DNA from: Prostheceraeus crozeri
Lineage: Eukaryota > Platyhelminthes > Polycladida > Euryleptidae
Reading direction: 5' to 3'
DNA: 64,000 nucleotides
Assembly (NCBI GenBank): GCA_907163375.1
Contig: CAJQUW010007080.1
Location: 62,001-126,000, forward strand
Of this stretch, positions 44,500 through 56,735 are shown in pieces (the stretch's first letter is position 1; every line of letters starts with the position of its first letter). The notes beneath the pieces are model-generated. The model saw only the letters and a list, made by a program, of their open reading frames with translations. It ran no database searches and was not told the DNA's origin. A program made the translations under genes and the position numbers.

Positions 44500-44715
44500 A
44501 AATGAAATAAACGATAGATCAAATTGCCATGCGAAAGATGTGCGACGCCAGGATTCGAACCCTACGACCAAGGTTAACTAGACCTGTGCTCTACCAACTG
44601 AGGCACGAGCTGCTTTATGCGACTGTGACAATTGACAGGATCAAACCCTCACCACCACACATCAGTTGTCATAGCAATGATGATCAATGAATAGATATCT
44701 CGTCACAATTGTGAA
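44500..44715 (-). repeat. tRNA-derived SINE, family 2
   Basis: Second copy of the repeat at 39165. The tRNA-like head is better preserved: A box tgcctcagttggtagagc, B box ggttcgaatcc, and an anticodon arm with AGGT/ACCT pairing around a loop whose central triplet is AGT (threonine-like). The acceptor stem does not pair, so it is not a tRNA gene. Confidence 0.75.
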
Positions 44716-46720
44716 TGACGACGTAGCATTTTAGTAACTATTACGTAACAGATCGTCATGAAAAAATATGATGATATGTTCAGATTTTTTTCGAACATTA
44801 CACGTTTGCATATGTATTTGGTTGGATTGTGTAGTAGAGTGATACTAACTCCGGAATGCCCCAGCAAAGGATTGTCGCTTGTTTGTCATTGCATACTAAA
44901 TTTAGAAGCATCAGAAATAGGAATAAGCCTGGTTTGTAGAATTCATACGAGTCGGCTAGTCTCTGTTTCAGCATGTTGCCTACATTCGAGTTTCAAACTT
45001 GTGTAATTTCCTACAATTATATAAAGTATTTGTCTCAATATTTCGTTGTTGTTCCGATCAGAAATTCATCCACACTGTAATTCTGAAAGGAATTCGAGAA
45101 TCAATGTTCGAAATGTAACTGTAATTCTTGTATTTATCACCATTATATAGATACCTAGATAATATCATGACTTAGAGGCCGCAATAAGAAAACAGCTGAT
45201 ATGCACTTCGACTTGTGCCATTAATTTCACAGATTCCATTATAACGACAAATGGCCTCCTCTCTTTATCAGTTAGTTGATATATTTCTAAGATTCTGATA
45301 ATTTCTAAAATTCTCATTAACGCTTCGAGATATCTGCGACATCTGTCTTAATTGAGATAGACGTTAGCTTGTCATTAGTTAGATGATCTAGTAATAAATG
45401 CAATCCAAGATCAAATGTTGGCTTCCGAATTAGATTTGTGGGAAAAAGCAGAATCACTCCTTTTGTTCAACGTGCGAGTAAATATATACACATTTTTTTC
45501 AATTGTCAAAACTAGCCCGACGCGTTTCGTCCTCCTGACAGTATCAAGGGCTTTGCATGTGACAAGTGTTAAAAAGTAGGTCATATGTACAACAATCCAG
45601 TGGTCATGACGTCTGTTCAATTGCGGCATTTCCAAGAGAAGTGCATGTGATTGGGAAGAAGCTGAGGAATCTCCTGTTCGGGTCTCCTGTTCTATCATGT
45701 TTTTGCTGACATGTTTATCTTACAAGGTGAAACCAAAGTATATAGAAAACTCGATGAAACTACCAGATGCGAGCGATCCAACACCTGGCAAAGAAAAGTG
45801 ATGTCTCTGAAGATGGAGCTGATGAGACATAACATATCTTTCCTCAAGAAAAAGTCCTTTATCATCAATCAACACATATCCTGTACAGATGAATAGCAGC
45901 GGAAGATGAGAAGAAATAATGTAGTCACTGCAGCTATCAACCGTTGGAAAATTAGATCTCTGCAGAGGTGGACTACCATTCAAGCTGCTCATTTGAAATG
46001 GAAGATATCGCAACAATAGCACATTTCGTTACATATCAATCTATCTCGCTTACACTGTAGAGTGACTTCCATCGATGGCTTTGACTGGCGTTGTGCACGC
46101 AGCTTTACTGATTCCAATACAGTGTAACTCAATTTTAGTGAGTTCTTCATTTTCATTATTAAAGTGTTGTGCAGTTTTGTTGCGCTTTGCTTTCGTCCGC
46201 TGTCTGCACCATTTCCATGTAGGCCTATATCACAGACTTTTCGAAATCGATTTCAGACATCTCCAGAAGGAGTATCTTCCAGATAGGGAATTCATCAACA
46301 ATTTCAACTTTGAAGATATCTGAAATTTATTAGGACGGATATAAAATATAGGAATGATACCCATCTGAAGAGAGCTTTAGTGACCTGAGGACACGTTAGC
46401 CCCAATGATTTCATAATGTGAGTCCGATTCAGATGGATGATTATTCGCATTGTAACCCGAATTCCACCGGGCGTCAATGCAGTTGTATCTCTCATCTTAT
46501 TTACATTAAAGTCCGTGGGAACGGAGAACTGTTGAACATCTCAATATATTATCGGTTATCATTGACGATTCTTATCAGTCTATCTATGGTGACTAGACAT
46601 TTCAGGTGATGAATCCTTTTGCTCTCAGTAAATCCTCCAGAGGACATAGAAATCGTAACAAATGAGGGATTGATTTGATTCAAATCAGCTCAATTTGACT
46701 GTGTAATTAAGCATTATTTA
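44716..46720. other. Intergenic, no gene recognised
   Basis: Unique sequence. No coding region, RNA or transposon end could be supported. Confidence 0.4.
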
Positions 46721-46910
46721 ACATTTAACCCATTAGGCGCCGAATTATTTTTGAAAGTATTTATCAAAAATTTGAATGGAACCATATCATTCAATCACGT
46801 TTTGATACTTTATGACGATCTTATCGAAAATAAATGTTCATTTCATCGTTTTTGATGATGTTCCACATGTGGAACATTGGCGCCTGAGACTATACATTTT
46901 TTAAGAATTT
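46721..46910 (+). mobile_element. Possible piggyBac-like end with palindrome
   Basis: ATTTAACCCATTAGGCGCCG has the TTAA plus CCCATTA start of the piggyBac ends at 33865. An 18-bp perfect palindrome (tgttccacatgtggaaca) followed by ggcgcc lies about 140 bp inside, echoing the subterminal palindromes there. No opposite end was found. Confidence 0.35.
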
Positions 46911-47232
46911 TTGAAGAATATAAGCGTTGTATATTTGTTAATACTTGACAGATTGCTTATATTTGACATATTTGTTTATACATTAAAATAATATTCTATG
47001 CTTATACGTTGATTTTAATTTTTATGCAAAAGTAGTATATTAAGAATTTTGATGTATTTTGGTAAACGAAACAGGAAAAATACAGACAGAATCACCAATG
47101 TATTTTTTTGAAACTAGGTAACAGTAACATCTTTCAGAGTTCAGAGATGGTATTGGACGAAGGAACTTGTATGCAACAAAGTGTTGCATGTGTCACACTT
47201 CATTTTCGTGCTTTTCATGCATAATTTACAGC

Positions 47233-47367
47233 GGCCCTGTTTACCGGCTGGTATTGGAAGATGACCAACATTTCCAAGTCTTGTGGAGAGGGCAGGTGTT
47301 CGTGAAGGTCCAGGTCGAATTTCTCGAACAGTCTAAAGACTCAGAAGATATCTCACAACTTCTGTGA
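47233..47367 (+). CDS. Candidate terminal exon of a host gene, unknown
   Basis: A splice acceptor (cataatttacag) opens a 45-codon frame, GPVYRLVLEDDQHFQVLW followed by a charged tail with FLEQSKDSED, ending at TGA. The codon composition is balanced and the peptide is protein-like, with alternating hydrophobic residues and an acidic C-terminus, unlike the neighbouring AT-rich noise. An AATAAA lies about 330 bp downstream (47703). No family was recognised and no upstream exon was found. Confidence 0.3.
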   Translation, partial: GPVYRLVLEDDQHFQVLWRGQVFVKVQVEFLEQSKDSEDISQLL

Positions 47368-48867
47368 AAGAAAACGAATGTTTCACGTACATATTTTGAT
47401 AAAATGAGAGCATGATTGACTAAACACAAGATGACTTAAAAAGTCTATATGCATTATTATTAGGTTGTAGCAATTTGTGTTCAACTTCGATAAGCAGCAA
47501 CAGCTTTTTCATCTCTATAGCCAAATTATCGAATGACAGATTTACATTGTAAAGTTATGTGTATATATCATCTACTTTCTGACGACCTTATATTTTCTGA
47601 TTGATTTATGACAATTACTATGTTAAGTTCTAGCATTTTATTAATTGATTTGATATTCATATTCATGTCTTGAGACCCCACGATTTCTATTCGGCTTTTT
47701 GAAATAAACGTCTAATTTATTTATTTATTTATTTTGTAACACAACAAAATCTATAAGTTTTAACTCAAAATAGAAGATAATACAAAATATAGATCTAACG
47801 ATGATGCACCATCATTCATAGGGTTGAAGAAATCATAGCATTTTATCATTTTAGAAGTGAAAATAGTAAAAGTCATCCAGTGATCACGTGTTACCATTCG
47901 ATTAAGATCATGAAAATTTCAATTGAAATGGAGATGGTATCAATTTTGATACCACCGTCATCCTAGTGTTAAGCCAGAGAAAGTCATAAAGCTTCAATCG
48001 ATTCATGCAATTATTTATCGAATGGTGGTGTTATATCTTTAAGTCTGCGCATGGGTCCAAGATTACCCATTTTGCATCCGAAGCCGCATAACTCAGATTC
48101 TAGCAGACTATTTATAAATTGCATATATGTTCAAAAAATCTATTTGACTATATATATAGTCTCTCATAGAGTCTCTCCATTTTACTATCTCATTGTTTCA
48201 AGACGCTTGCATGCGATAATTGACAAAACATGCCATTCATCAAGAATATCTACCATTAACTTCCAAAACATGCTCAAATAATCAATTTTTTAAAAAATAC
48301 TGAATTCATAATTTCAGACTTAAGGCGTATGTACACGGGTTCGCTAAGTGAACGGACACTAGACACACACGTCCAATTGCGCGTGCGTCATCGTCTCGAT
48401 CCAGTGGACTCCATGAAATCGGTCAACTAAATTACTTTACCCTTTTGGTAAGGTAAGCGGTCCACAAAACCGGGGTCGCAGCAGCGAATTTTTCCTAGGG
48501 GGGTCCAACAAATTTTCAGATAAAATATCGTTAAAAATCAATCCATGTTATATTATGAAATCTTACGTAATAACTTTCCAGTATTGACTTGTTTATTAGG
48601 CAGAGCCGGTCATAGTTCATTGATATACATAAATACCTCTTATTGTCTCTGCAATTTCCCACTTTACGCGATAGGCATACATGCTGTCTGTATTAAAAGA
48701 AAAAACATTAATTCCGTCATGAATGCTGTGTATTTCAGTGCCTTGGGGGAAATCTTACCCAAACGCCCTTATGGTCCAAAAATGTGTGACCGGTTGTCTT
48801 TGAAGATAAACTCCTTACATACCTCCTCCAAATCTAAAGTCCACGCTAACTCTTTATGAATGTACAG

Positions 48868-48990
48868 AACTGCCAAGTGATTGAGTCGTTGACCGAAGCC
48901 AAGTCAAGAGGCGGCGCAAGCTGTGAAAAGCTGCGCTCTGCAGATGCGGTTGTAGGAGGAACAACGGTAATTAGACGAACCAGTATCTCC
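48868..48990 (-). pseudogene. hAT-type transposase C-terminal fragment (left arm)
   Basis: Mirror copy of 62998-63120. It encodes a PPTTASAERSFSQL block, the ERSFS signature of hAT/ZMYM1-like transposases, followed in another frame by a W-L-R-S-T-T stretch matching the usual LRSTM. A frameshift separates the two, so it is dead. Confidence 0.5.
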
Positions 48991-50096
48991 AAACTTTCAT
49001 TGTTCAAAATTTCTAGAATGCATGCAAATTTTATGGAGCACTAGGAAAATTCTAGTACTGGTGCTAAAGAATTTCAGACAGACTTGCCTAGGCCTCCTCA
49101 GTGATGTAGAGCAGAAAGATAACAGAATAAATGAATTTATTATTATTTGAATTAAACAGTGAAATATCAATTTGATCGAAATTCACATATTTCGGTGCAA
49201 GAGCCCGACAATTGGCGCAAATAGAAGAATCAGTGCATCGCGCACAATCAGTGCACAGCCCCAATTTTTGTAGAAGTCCCCTAATTTGATGTCTCTTTAA
49301 TTCCAGAATCATGCAACTGAAATATGTAAGGGGTTTCTGATGTCCAAAAGTCGTAAGCACTCATTTAGGACATTTACATTACTGACATTTCGTCTCAGTT
49401 AGTAGACAATACCAGCTTATAGTGCGTTTTGAAAACAGAATGTAAAGAGAAGAATTGAGTATGCCTGTTGAGTTACATCCTCAGCTGAAAATGAGAATAT
49501 ACCTGAATATTCAATCATTTTTCATGATTATCAAAATATTATTCATTGCGCAGATGTATCTCAGATTTACTCCATGCATGGCTGCCTATTGAATGGGGGA
49601 GCTATGTTGATGTGAAATACGTCTCGTAATGATTCCCGATATTGGATAAAATGACAGCTATTCGAAATGATCCCATTTTCAAACTTAGGATGAAGCTATT
49701 TGCAAGTCGCTTTGAAATTTATAGAATGTAGAAATACAGCATAATATACAATGGTGATAGAATGTACATCAACAAGCAATGTCGCGTCGTGCGGTTGTGT
49801 CTCAGCTGTCCGTCTCGTGGTTTTCATCTTCGCTCCCGTATCTTGCGTCACAGTGATCATTCGGTTTGGATCTTTATATATTCTGCATCCTCGTTGTCCA
49901 ATGCATCGTTTGGTGTAACTTTTATCTTCGTGGGATCATTCGTCGCAGTGCCATCCCCGTATTTGTGCTCTTGTCATTTTTGTCTCAGTCTGCGCATGCG
50001 CAGATCTGGATGAATAGTTCTCCACCGTCCCTGTCACGTTGAAATCTAGAGCAAACTCCAGGTTCCTGGTCAACACAATACCTTGAACACCTCTGT

Positions 50097-50190
50097 GGTC
50101 ATCGTGGTCTTCTGGTTAGACGGCTGGAAACACGTCTCTCTTTTGCTGACTGGTGTACCTGGTTCGAACCCTGACACGATCAGATCCACT
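50097..50190 (+). repeat. tRNA-like segment in the LINE 5' UTR
   Basis: It has an A-box-like tggtcttctggttagac and a B box ggttcgaaccc spaced as in a tRNA, lying inside the LINE between its 5' end and ORF1. It could be an internal polymerase III-like promoter or an inherited SINE head. It does not fold into a full clover-leaf by eye. Confidence 0.45.
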
Positions 50191-50250
50191 TTCTCCGGCC
50201 ACTTTCATCGTTGGTCTGGACATTTCTTTTGACTTCTTTTGAGTCAAGTC

Positions 50251-50991
50251 ATGTCACCCACACCTCCAAGGACTAGATCCAACAGCACAGCTCCTACTCT
50301 GCTGACATTAAAGGAGGTCAAGAAATTGCTCGATGACAACAGAAAGGAGATAGTCAGCTTGCTGAGACCTCAACTGGACAACATTGTCTCTACGGTTTCA
50401 GCAATTAGCCAGAGAATGGAAGGTGTGGAGAAATCTGTCTCAGACATGAAGTCGCTGGTTTCGAGGCATGAAGACGAAATAGCTTCAATCAAGCAGTTTC
50501 TTGAAAGGATGTCTCCAGATGAGTTATGTCGTCCTATGTTTCAGGAAATAGACGAACGCATTTACAGGGTCAACAACGTTATTGTTGCTGGCTTAGCCGA
50601 ATCTGATGGTTCGCTTGAGGTGAGGAAAGCAGAGGATTGGAGGAAAACTGAGTCTTTGTTGGCTGAAGTTGGCAATCCGATCGAGGTTGAATCCATTGTC
50701 TCTCAACAGCGTATCGGCCACCCCGGTTCACGAAAACCTAGGCTCTTGCGTCTTACTCTCACTGATGTTAATTCGCGTAATGTTTTACTACGAAAGTCCA
50801 AGGAATTGCGGAATTCGGCAAGTTTCCGAAACGTGTATGTGAATGCTGATAAGACTCGTGCTCAACGTGAAGAGTTTAGAAGACTCAAAGAAGAACTGAG
50901 AGAACGCAAAGCAAACGGCGAAGATGTTATTATATATAAACAACGTGTCGTCGTTCGGAAGGGAACTGGATCCAATGGAAATTTTCGGTGA
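50251..50991 (+). CDS. LINE ORF1 protein
   Basis: 246 codons from the ATG at 50251. Order: a Ser/Thr/Pro-rich N-terminus, a coiled coil (about residues 17-90, regularly spaced Leu/Ile/Val), then a region with R-V-N-N-V-I-V-A-G-L and R-L-L-R-L-T-L, resembling the RNA-recognition-like and C-terminal domains of L1/CR1-type ORF1 proteins, and a basic charged tail. ORF1p trimers bind LINE RNA and form the retrotransposition particle with ORF2p. The frame is intact. Its stop overlaps the ORF2 start as TGATG, an arrangement used for stop-start coupled translation in some non-LTR elements. Confidence 0.75.
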   Translation: MSPTPPRTRSNSTAPTLLTLKEVKKLLDDNRKEIVSLLRPQLDNIVSTVSAISQRMEGVEKSVSDMKSLVSRHEDEIASIKQFLERMSPDELCRPMFQEIDERIYRVNNVIVAGLAESDGSLEVRKAEDWRKTESLLAEVGNPIEVESIVSQQRIGHPGSRKPRLLRLTLTDVNSRNVLLRKSKELRNSASFRNVYVNADKTRAQREEFRRLKEELRERKANGEDVIIYKQRVVVRKGTGSNGNFR

Positions 50992-53584
50992 TGGATTTTA
51001 CCTCTGACAATCGTAATCGAAAGTATCCTTCTCTAATGCTCATGAATGCTCGATCGCTTTTGCCAAAATTTGATGAGCTATGTGCTGTCTTGTCTTCCTT
51101 ACGTTCGGGAATTGTGTTGATAACTGAATCGTGGTTACATTCCAACATATCTAATGAACTGATCTGCGTCAGCGGCTATGATCTGTATAGGTCTGACCGG
51201 TCAGGTCGCATTGGTGGTGGAGTTTGTGCCTACATCTCCTCTTCCTTGCCATGTGTGTCAATTAACAGCTATCCTTGTCCATGTGAAATTGAGTTGCTTT
51301 CCTTGAGAGTACCTAATTTGAATTTATTTTTGATTTGTACGTATATTCCACCTGGTTTGAAGGTAAATGTACTCAAGATGATCTCTGAGTGCATAATTGA
51401 TATGTTGGATGCCGAGCTTTTGAAATATCCTGATTCAAATGTAATCATTAGTGGTGACTTTAACCAATTTGACTCATCCATGTTCTCTCATCAATTTTCA
51501 TTGCGCAATTGTGTGACGACACCTACACGAAATACCTCCCTACTGGATCAGATTTGGATCAATTCTGACCTCTCTGATTTTTACGAGCACGAAGCCTCGG
51601 TTGGTCCTCCAATTGGTTCATCTGACCACAACACTATTCTGCTAGCCAGTAAAGATGATGATGTTGCGTGTCGTAAAAAACTGACCAAAGTCTGGGACTT
51701 TCGAAGATCAAATGTAGAAAGGTTCAACTATCTTCTCTCTGTTGGACTGGCTCACTTTGAGCTGAACACGGCTGGTTTATCTATTGATCACATGTGCCTT
51801 GAGTTCTATTGCATCGTTCAAGCAGCGTTATCATTCATTCCATTCAGCTACGCTTTGCTATCTAAAAGGGATAAACCTTGGATGAACCCAATACTGAAGG
51901 ACCTCATCAACAAGCGGTGGAGAGCTTTTAGGGAGAAGAATTGGCCTTTGTATGCTCACTACAAAAGGAGAGTTAACGAGGAATTGACGAAAGCAAAATT
52001 GAATTGGACCAAAAAGCAGATCAAGTCGTCCAAGAATGTTTGGCGAGTTGTTAACGATGCTCGGGGCAAATCCAGTTCGAATAGCTTTGATGCTTTGATA
52101 GCCAGTCTTGGCGGCATAGAACCCTTTCTGGCTTCTGTTCAACAAGAACTTGAAAAGAATTTTAATGATGCTAGTGATGATGATTTGTGCACTCTTAATG
52201 ATGAATTGTGGGATTTTCAAGTTGATCCTTTTGATGTTTTTCAAGCACTTATACATCTGAAGTCATCCACAGCAGCTGGGAGTGATGGTATTCCGAATCG
52301 CCTTATCCGTGAAGCTGCTGGAGTAATATCTGAACCGCTTGCGACTATTTTCAACAAATCCATTGATGATCGTGTGTTCCCTGCAGCTTGGAAATTGGCC
52401 GACGTCATCCTCATCCCTAAATGTCGCAATCCTACAATCGCCGACTTTCGCCCAATATCGCTGACTCCAGTGTTCAGCAAGGTTTTTGAAAAGTTAGTTC
52501 TAGGTTCGTTGATGGCCAGCTTAATTCCTCTGTATGGACCTCATCAGTTTGCATTCAGAAGGCATGGGTCCACGGAAGGGGCACTTGTTCGTGTCCATGA
52601 TTCTATCACTGAGTTTTTGGACAAACCTGATGTCATGGCTGTAAGGATGACGTGCCTTGATTTGTCAAAGGCTTTTGACAAAGTCTTGCCAAGTCTACTG
52701 ATCAATCGCATGTGTTGTACTAATTTAAATCATAGATTCATCATCTGGCTTGTAAGCTATCTAACCGGGCGGTCACAAAGGCTCAAGGTCAATGGTGTCT
52801 ACAGCTCCACGCGGGCTATCTCATCTGGAATTCCTCAGGGGTCAGTGATGGGCCCGGTTCTGTTTGCAGCTTTTATGGGATCTTTGACCATCGATTCTGA
52901 TTCTGTCGTTGTTTTGTATGCAGATGACGTTACAATTATCGAGCCAATTTGCGCACTGGACTCGGGCCGAATAATCTGGTTACTATTCAAGATTGGACAA
53001 TCAAGAACAAAATGTCCCTGAACATCAGGAAATCTCAGCAACTTATCTTTCAAAAAAGCTCGACAGGTGCATTTGCATATGCTGACATTGGTGTCTTCAG
53101 TGAATTCAAGATTCTGGGTGTCACTTGGAATAATAGACTTACGTGGAACTCACATTTTGATATAATTCTTAAGCTTGCATCACAGCGACTTTATGTAATC
53201 CGTGTCTTAAAATCTATTTTGTCACGTGATCATTTGGTTTTGGTCTATCACTCAATCATTTTGTCAATTCTATTATATGCTGCGCCACTTTTTGTGTGGT
53301 TGCCAAGTTCTGTGGAGCATAGGCTCGAATGCTTTCACAAAAGAGCGCACAAAATAATTTGTGGCAGGAACTGCTCCTGTGATTGCTTTCCTTCTCTCTC
53401 ATCAATGAGAGTAGAACGTGCGTTGAAGTTTTTTGCCAAATGTGAGTCTTTCAGTTCCCATCCATTGCATTCACTTGTGCCAAAGCGTATGTTGAGAACT
53501 GGACACCTTTGTTTGCCACATATCAACACTTCCAGGAGACTACATTCTTTTTTCCCGTGGACGTCTGTTCTTTTAAACAAATAA
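50991..53584 (+). pseudogene. LINE ORF2, endonuclease and reverse transcriptase, one frameshift
   Basis: It starts at the ATG overlapping the ORF1 stop. The N-terminal 230 residues are an APE-type endonuclease with N-A-R-S-L, ITESWL, IISGDFN and SDHNTI in order. The reverse transcriptase follows with FRPISL, DLSKAFDKV, GIPQGSVMGP and LYADD all intact. A one-base lesion near 52950-52960 ends this frame at 53021; the remainder (211 codons, thumb and C-terminal region to 53584) continues in another frame without a stop. The only visible damage is this frameshift, so the insertion is young. The protein would nick the target and copy LINE RNA at it. Confidence 0.8.
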
Positions 53585-55146
53585 TTTATGCGGTTTTTTT
53601 TTTTTTACTGCTGTGTTTTCTACTGACACTACACTGCATGTACATGTATGTATGCTAGACCTTAGTGTGACTATAACTTGTAATTTCTTGCAACTTTTTC
53701 GATTTTCATTCATGATGACAAATAAACACCTTACTTCTACTTCTACTTCTACATGTATGAAGAAATGGCTTCTTCATTCTTGCTGCAAAAGTAAGCGAGC
53801 GCCTTATCTAAAAGAACCGCATTTTGTGAATAATGCACATTGTAACTTGCCAATACATATCCAAAGTTCGCATTCGTTTGGTTCCAGTGACAGACAGTTC
53901 CTCTCCCTTTCTTTTCTTGCTTTCTTGAAAGCGAGGCATTGTAAAAGCGAGACGAATCAGACGATAGTCGAAAGAATTTTGTAAATAAAAAATATATTCC
54001 AAAATGTAAATGGGTACACGGCACACGCCGAAGATTGTCAGTAATGAATTTCAAAATAAATTCGAACAGCAATGCTTCACAGTTCACATACAGTTCTCAC
54101 AAATCAAGGATTGAATGAAAGGTGTATGACAAAGTCCACTACGTTAATCAATCTTCCACATGTTTAATGGAATTTGGCCGGAGGGCTCAATGTGTGATGC
54201 CCGCCAAATGGGATCTTGTGTCTCGCTAATCCACCGCCAAATGCGTTGGACTTGTAGAATACATCCTTAGGCACCGATGAAATGCAGCAGAGAGGTTTCC
54301 CCCTCATCTTAAAAATATGCTCATTCAATCCCTGCACAGACTGAAGGCGATGTCCAGCTGATTTGTGTGCAACAACCCCCCAAAAATTTGGATCAGACCG
54401 AACTTTGATGGCTTGATGAAGCTGACGGCATCTCTAGCGATTGAAGAGGGTGTTGTACGAACTTGAGAACTAACAGTGGGAGTGAATAATCATGGCACCC
54501 TCTATATACAAGAATTGACACTTGAAATATGTCCTAAGATAAATTTTAAAAAACAATACTTGAAACGCAGGTGTAAATGTGTATTTGTGCGTTGTTTATA
54601 TGTTTATTTGCAAACTGCGAATTCACATTTCGTCAATCCAGTGGGAGACTATGAGGCCATGAGGACATGTCACACATGCATGCCTGCATGTTGACATTAT
54701 TTAATCTTGAGTAGTACATTAATAGGGCCTGTTAGTCTACTTCGCACGGCAATAGCATGCAACAATATTTATGTGTTTTATATCAGGCGAACTATTCCTT
54801 TGATGCACATAGCCTACTGCTTGAAATGTTTTACTGGCATTTACTAGGATGCTTGTAATTGTGTGAGTGTTATTTCCATAGTCTTCGTATGAACATAGCT
54901 TTAACCCCATAAATTGCACCTTGATTTATCAAAGCAGAAATATCATGCTTCGCAAATGATGATGGCCTAGTATCACAACAAAGTCATGTTCATTTATAAA
55001 TCATGTATAATTTCTGAACATATCTATAATAATAATAGTAATAATAAGCAACATATTCTTCAAAAATTGACATTCATCAATTTTGCAGAAAACGCGCTCC
55101 ATTGCCCCGGGAGGCGCTTACAGGATTGCGTAAAGAAAAAGTACAT

Positions 55147-55739
55147 TTATCTAGTATAAAGAAAAATTTCTGATCTCAACATTGGTTTAAATCGCTGAAA
55201 AGATGGTGCACAATCACATTTAGCAGGTAATGAGTTCCAAAAAAGGAAACACACGACAGAAAAAATAATTACGCAATGTCTTTGTGTGAGGAAGGAATTT
55301 TGGAAAAACTTGGCACAGATTGTTGACACAACTTCTAATAGAGTATGGGGTATGAAGTGAAATCAAATATTTCCAAAAATCAGTTTCAATTATGTTATAA
55401 TACGCTTTGAAAAAAAGATGTAAAATACAATATTTTCCGTCTTTCAAATAAGGAACGAAGACCAAATAATTTCAAACGATGATCATAGTCTTCATAAGAA
55501 ATTTTGCAGCGTTCACAAACTTGTCGAGTGAAATATCGTTGCACACTTTCGATGGAATCAATATCACGTTGTAAAATTTGGCTAAAAATTTGACAATTGT
55601 ATTCCAATATTGATCTTACAAATACTTTATATACATGAATCAAACAGTCTTTGTTGTTAGACACAAACCCTTTCAAAATGGCATAAGCTCGAGAATAGGC
55701 TTTTGACGAAATTTTGCTACAATGAGAACTAAATTTCAT
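55147..55739 (-). pseudogene. C-terminal fragment of another LINE reverse transcriptase (left arm)
   Basis: About 115 codons from 55739 match the region after the RT thumb in CR1/Jockey-group ORF2 (KAYSRAYAILKGF, RSILEYNCQIF, IESVQRYFTRQVCERC), and the end of the family (FWNSLPAKCDCAPSFQRFK) continues in a shifted frame to 55147. It is distinct in sequence from the LINE at 49767. It is mirrored at 60240-60828. Confidence 0.7.
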
Positions 55740-55880
55740 ATCTCCTAAAATTACACCCCAATCGGTTACACAATTGACATTTTCTGAGGGGCATCATCTA
55801 AACTGCAAGTAATGTCACTATCATGTGAATGTGACAGTTTCCAGCATCACAGCTTGTCTTTTTTGTTTCCCTTTCTTGTT

Positions 55881-55912
55881 GATCTTGAAAGAAGATTGAA
55901 ACATGTCCGGTC
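55881..55912 (+). ncRNA. Degenerate hammerhead-like 3' half
   Basis: A stem II-like hairpin (atctt / aagat) is followed by GAAACATGTCCGGTC, identical to the 3' half of the motif at 56039, but the CTGATGA core is changed beyond recognition. It is repeated 168 bp upstream of the good copy and mirrored on the right arm near 60055-60090. Confidence 0.35.
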
Positions 55913-56038
55913 AAAGCATTTGTTCTTTCTTTTAAATATATATATATGTATATATATATACGACAAATAGTAACCCACACAGAAGGCAAAAAGAAAAAGC
56001 ACAATTTTGTAGCCCAAACTGTCTCTGTTTGTTACTCC

Positions 56039-56079
56039 ACCGCTGATGATGATGTATTGAACATCGAAACATGTCCGGT
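56039..56079 (+). ncRNA. Hammerhead-ribozyme-like motif (left arm)
   Basis: Parts in order: stem I ACCG (56039-56042), core CTGATGA (56043-56049), one extra T, stem II GATGT / ACATC around ATTGA, core GAAA (56066-56069), a minimal stem III CATG with the cleavage triplet GTC ending at 56075, and stem I CGGT (56076-56079). Minimal stem III hammerheads are known in Penelope-like element termini. The unpaired T before stem II may weaken activity. Confidence 0.6.
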
Positions 56080-56103
56080 CAAAGAAAATTTGCTTTTCCT
56101 TTC

Positions 56104-56107
<4 letters not shown>

Positions 56108-56155
<48 letters not shown>
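56108..56155. repeat. (AT)n microsatellite
   Basis: About 24 uninterrupted TA/AT units next to the hammerhead motif; shorter arrays at 55936-55960 and 56200-56230 and at mirrored positions of the right arm. Confidence 0.9.
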
Positions 56156-56157
<2 letters not shown>

Positions 56158-56449
56158 AAAAAGTGAATAAGCAAAAATGGAAATTAAATATGCTCAATAA
56201 ATATATATATACGACAAATATATATATATACGACAAATAGTAACCCACACAGAAGGCAAAAAGAAAAAGCACAATTTTGTAGCCCAAACCGGTTTCACCT
56301 GTGTTCCAGGCTTCTCACGGCAACTGAATTATATTACAAAAATTCGAACTGAAGCATGCAGATGATTAACATAACATAATAGATATATGACAATAATTAT
56401 ATGTACCGAAATGGAAAAGGAAATCATAGATTTTTCGGGATGAGCACAG

Positions 56450-56735
56450 TGAGATTCTATGGGACTGGTGCATGTTACTCACTTAATGATATACATTTAA
56501 TTTTGGTTTTAAGATATTTATACACATTTTTTCTTTTAATTCTCTCATGCCTCTGTCACTGCCATTCGGTAATTTATATATTGGCATAATCCAGAATGGG
56601 GGTCTTCATTTTTTGCATATGCGGATATGTGTTTTCTGGCGTGTAAAATGGCATATTTTTTTCTCTAACCTGTTGTCTATGCACCTATACTCTAGAACGA
56701 AAAATAACTCCTGTTTGCCTGTTTGTATACAATAA
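56450..56735 (-). pseudogene. Diverged second Penelope 3' fragment, left arm only
   Basis: On the minus strand it aligns with the GIY-YIG end at 57120-57260 (shared aaacaggag, 'acaacaggtt', 'tgggggtc' and 'ggtaattt' stretches in the same order) with many substitutions and internal loss. It forms most of the 0.55 kb by which the left arm exceeds the right. This suggests a tandem array of Penelope copies before or after the inversion event. Confidence 0.55.

Larger units (their letters stand above)
49767..53752 (+). mobile_element. CR1/L2-Jockey-group LINE, near full length
   Basis: 3,986 bp between 5-bp target duplications ATGTA (49762-49766, 53753-53757). The empty site is preserved in the other palindrome arm near 62238-62250 (read on the minus strand: gatagaatgtatgaagaaat). 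It has two ORFs and a polyadenylation-like aataaa at 53721-53726, and ends in a (CTTCTA)n microsatellite typical of CR1/L2-type 3' ends rather than a poly(A) tail. Confidence 0.9.

Noticed and set aside
44520..44610. Threonine-type tRNA gene
   Set aside because: The B box and anticodon arm are good, but the acceptor stem does not pair and the same 215-bp unit recurs at 39165 with a tail, as expected of a SINE.
55936..56287. ORFs rich in Tyr-Ile (YIYIYI) on both strands
   Set aside because: They are translations of (AT)n microsatellites.
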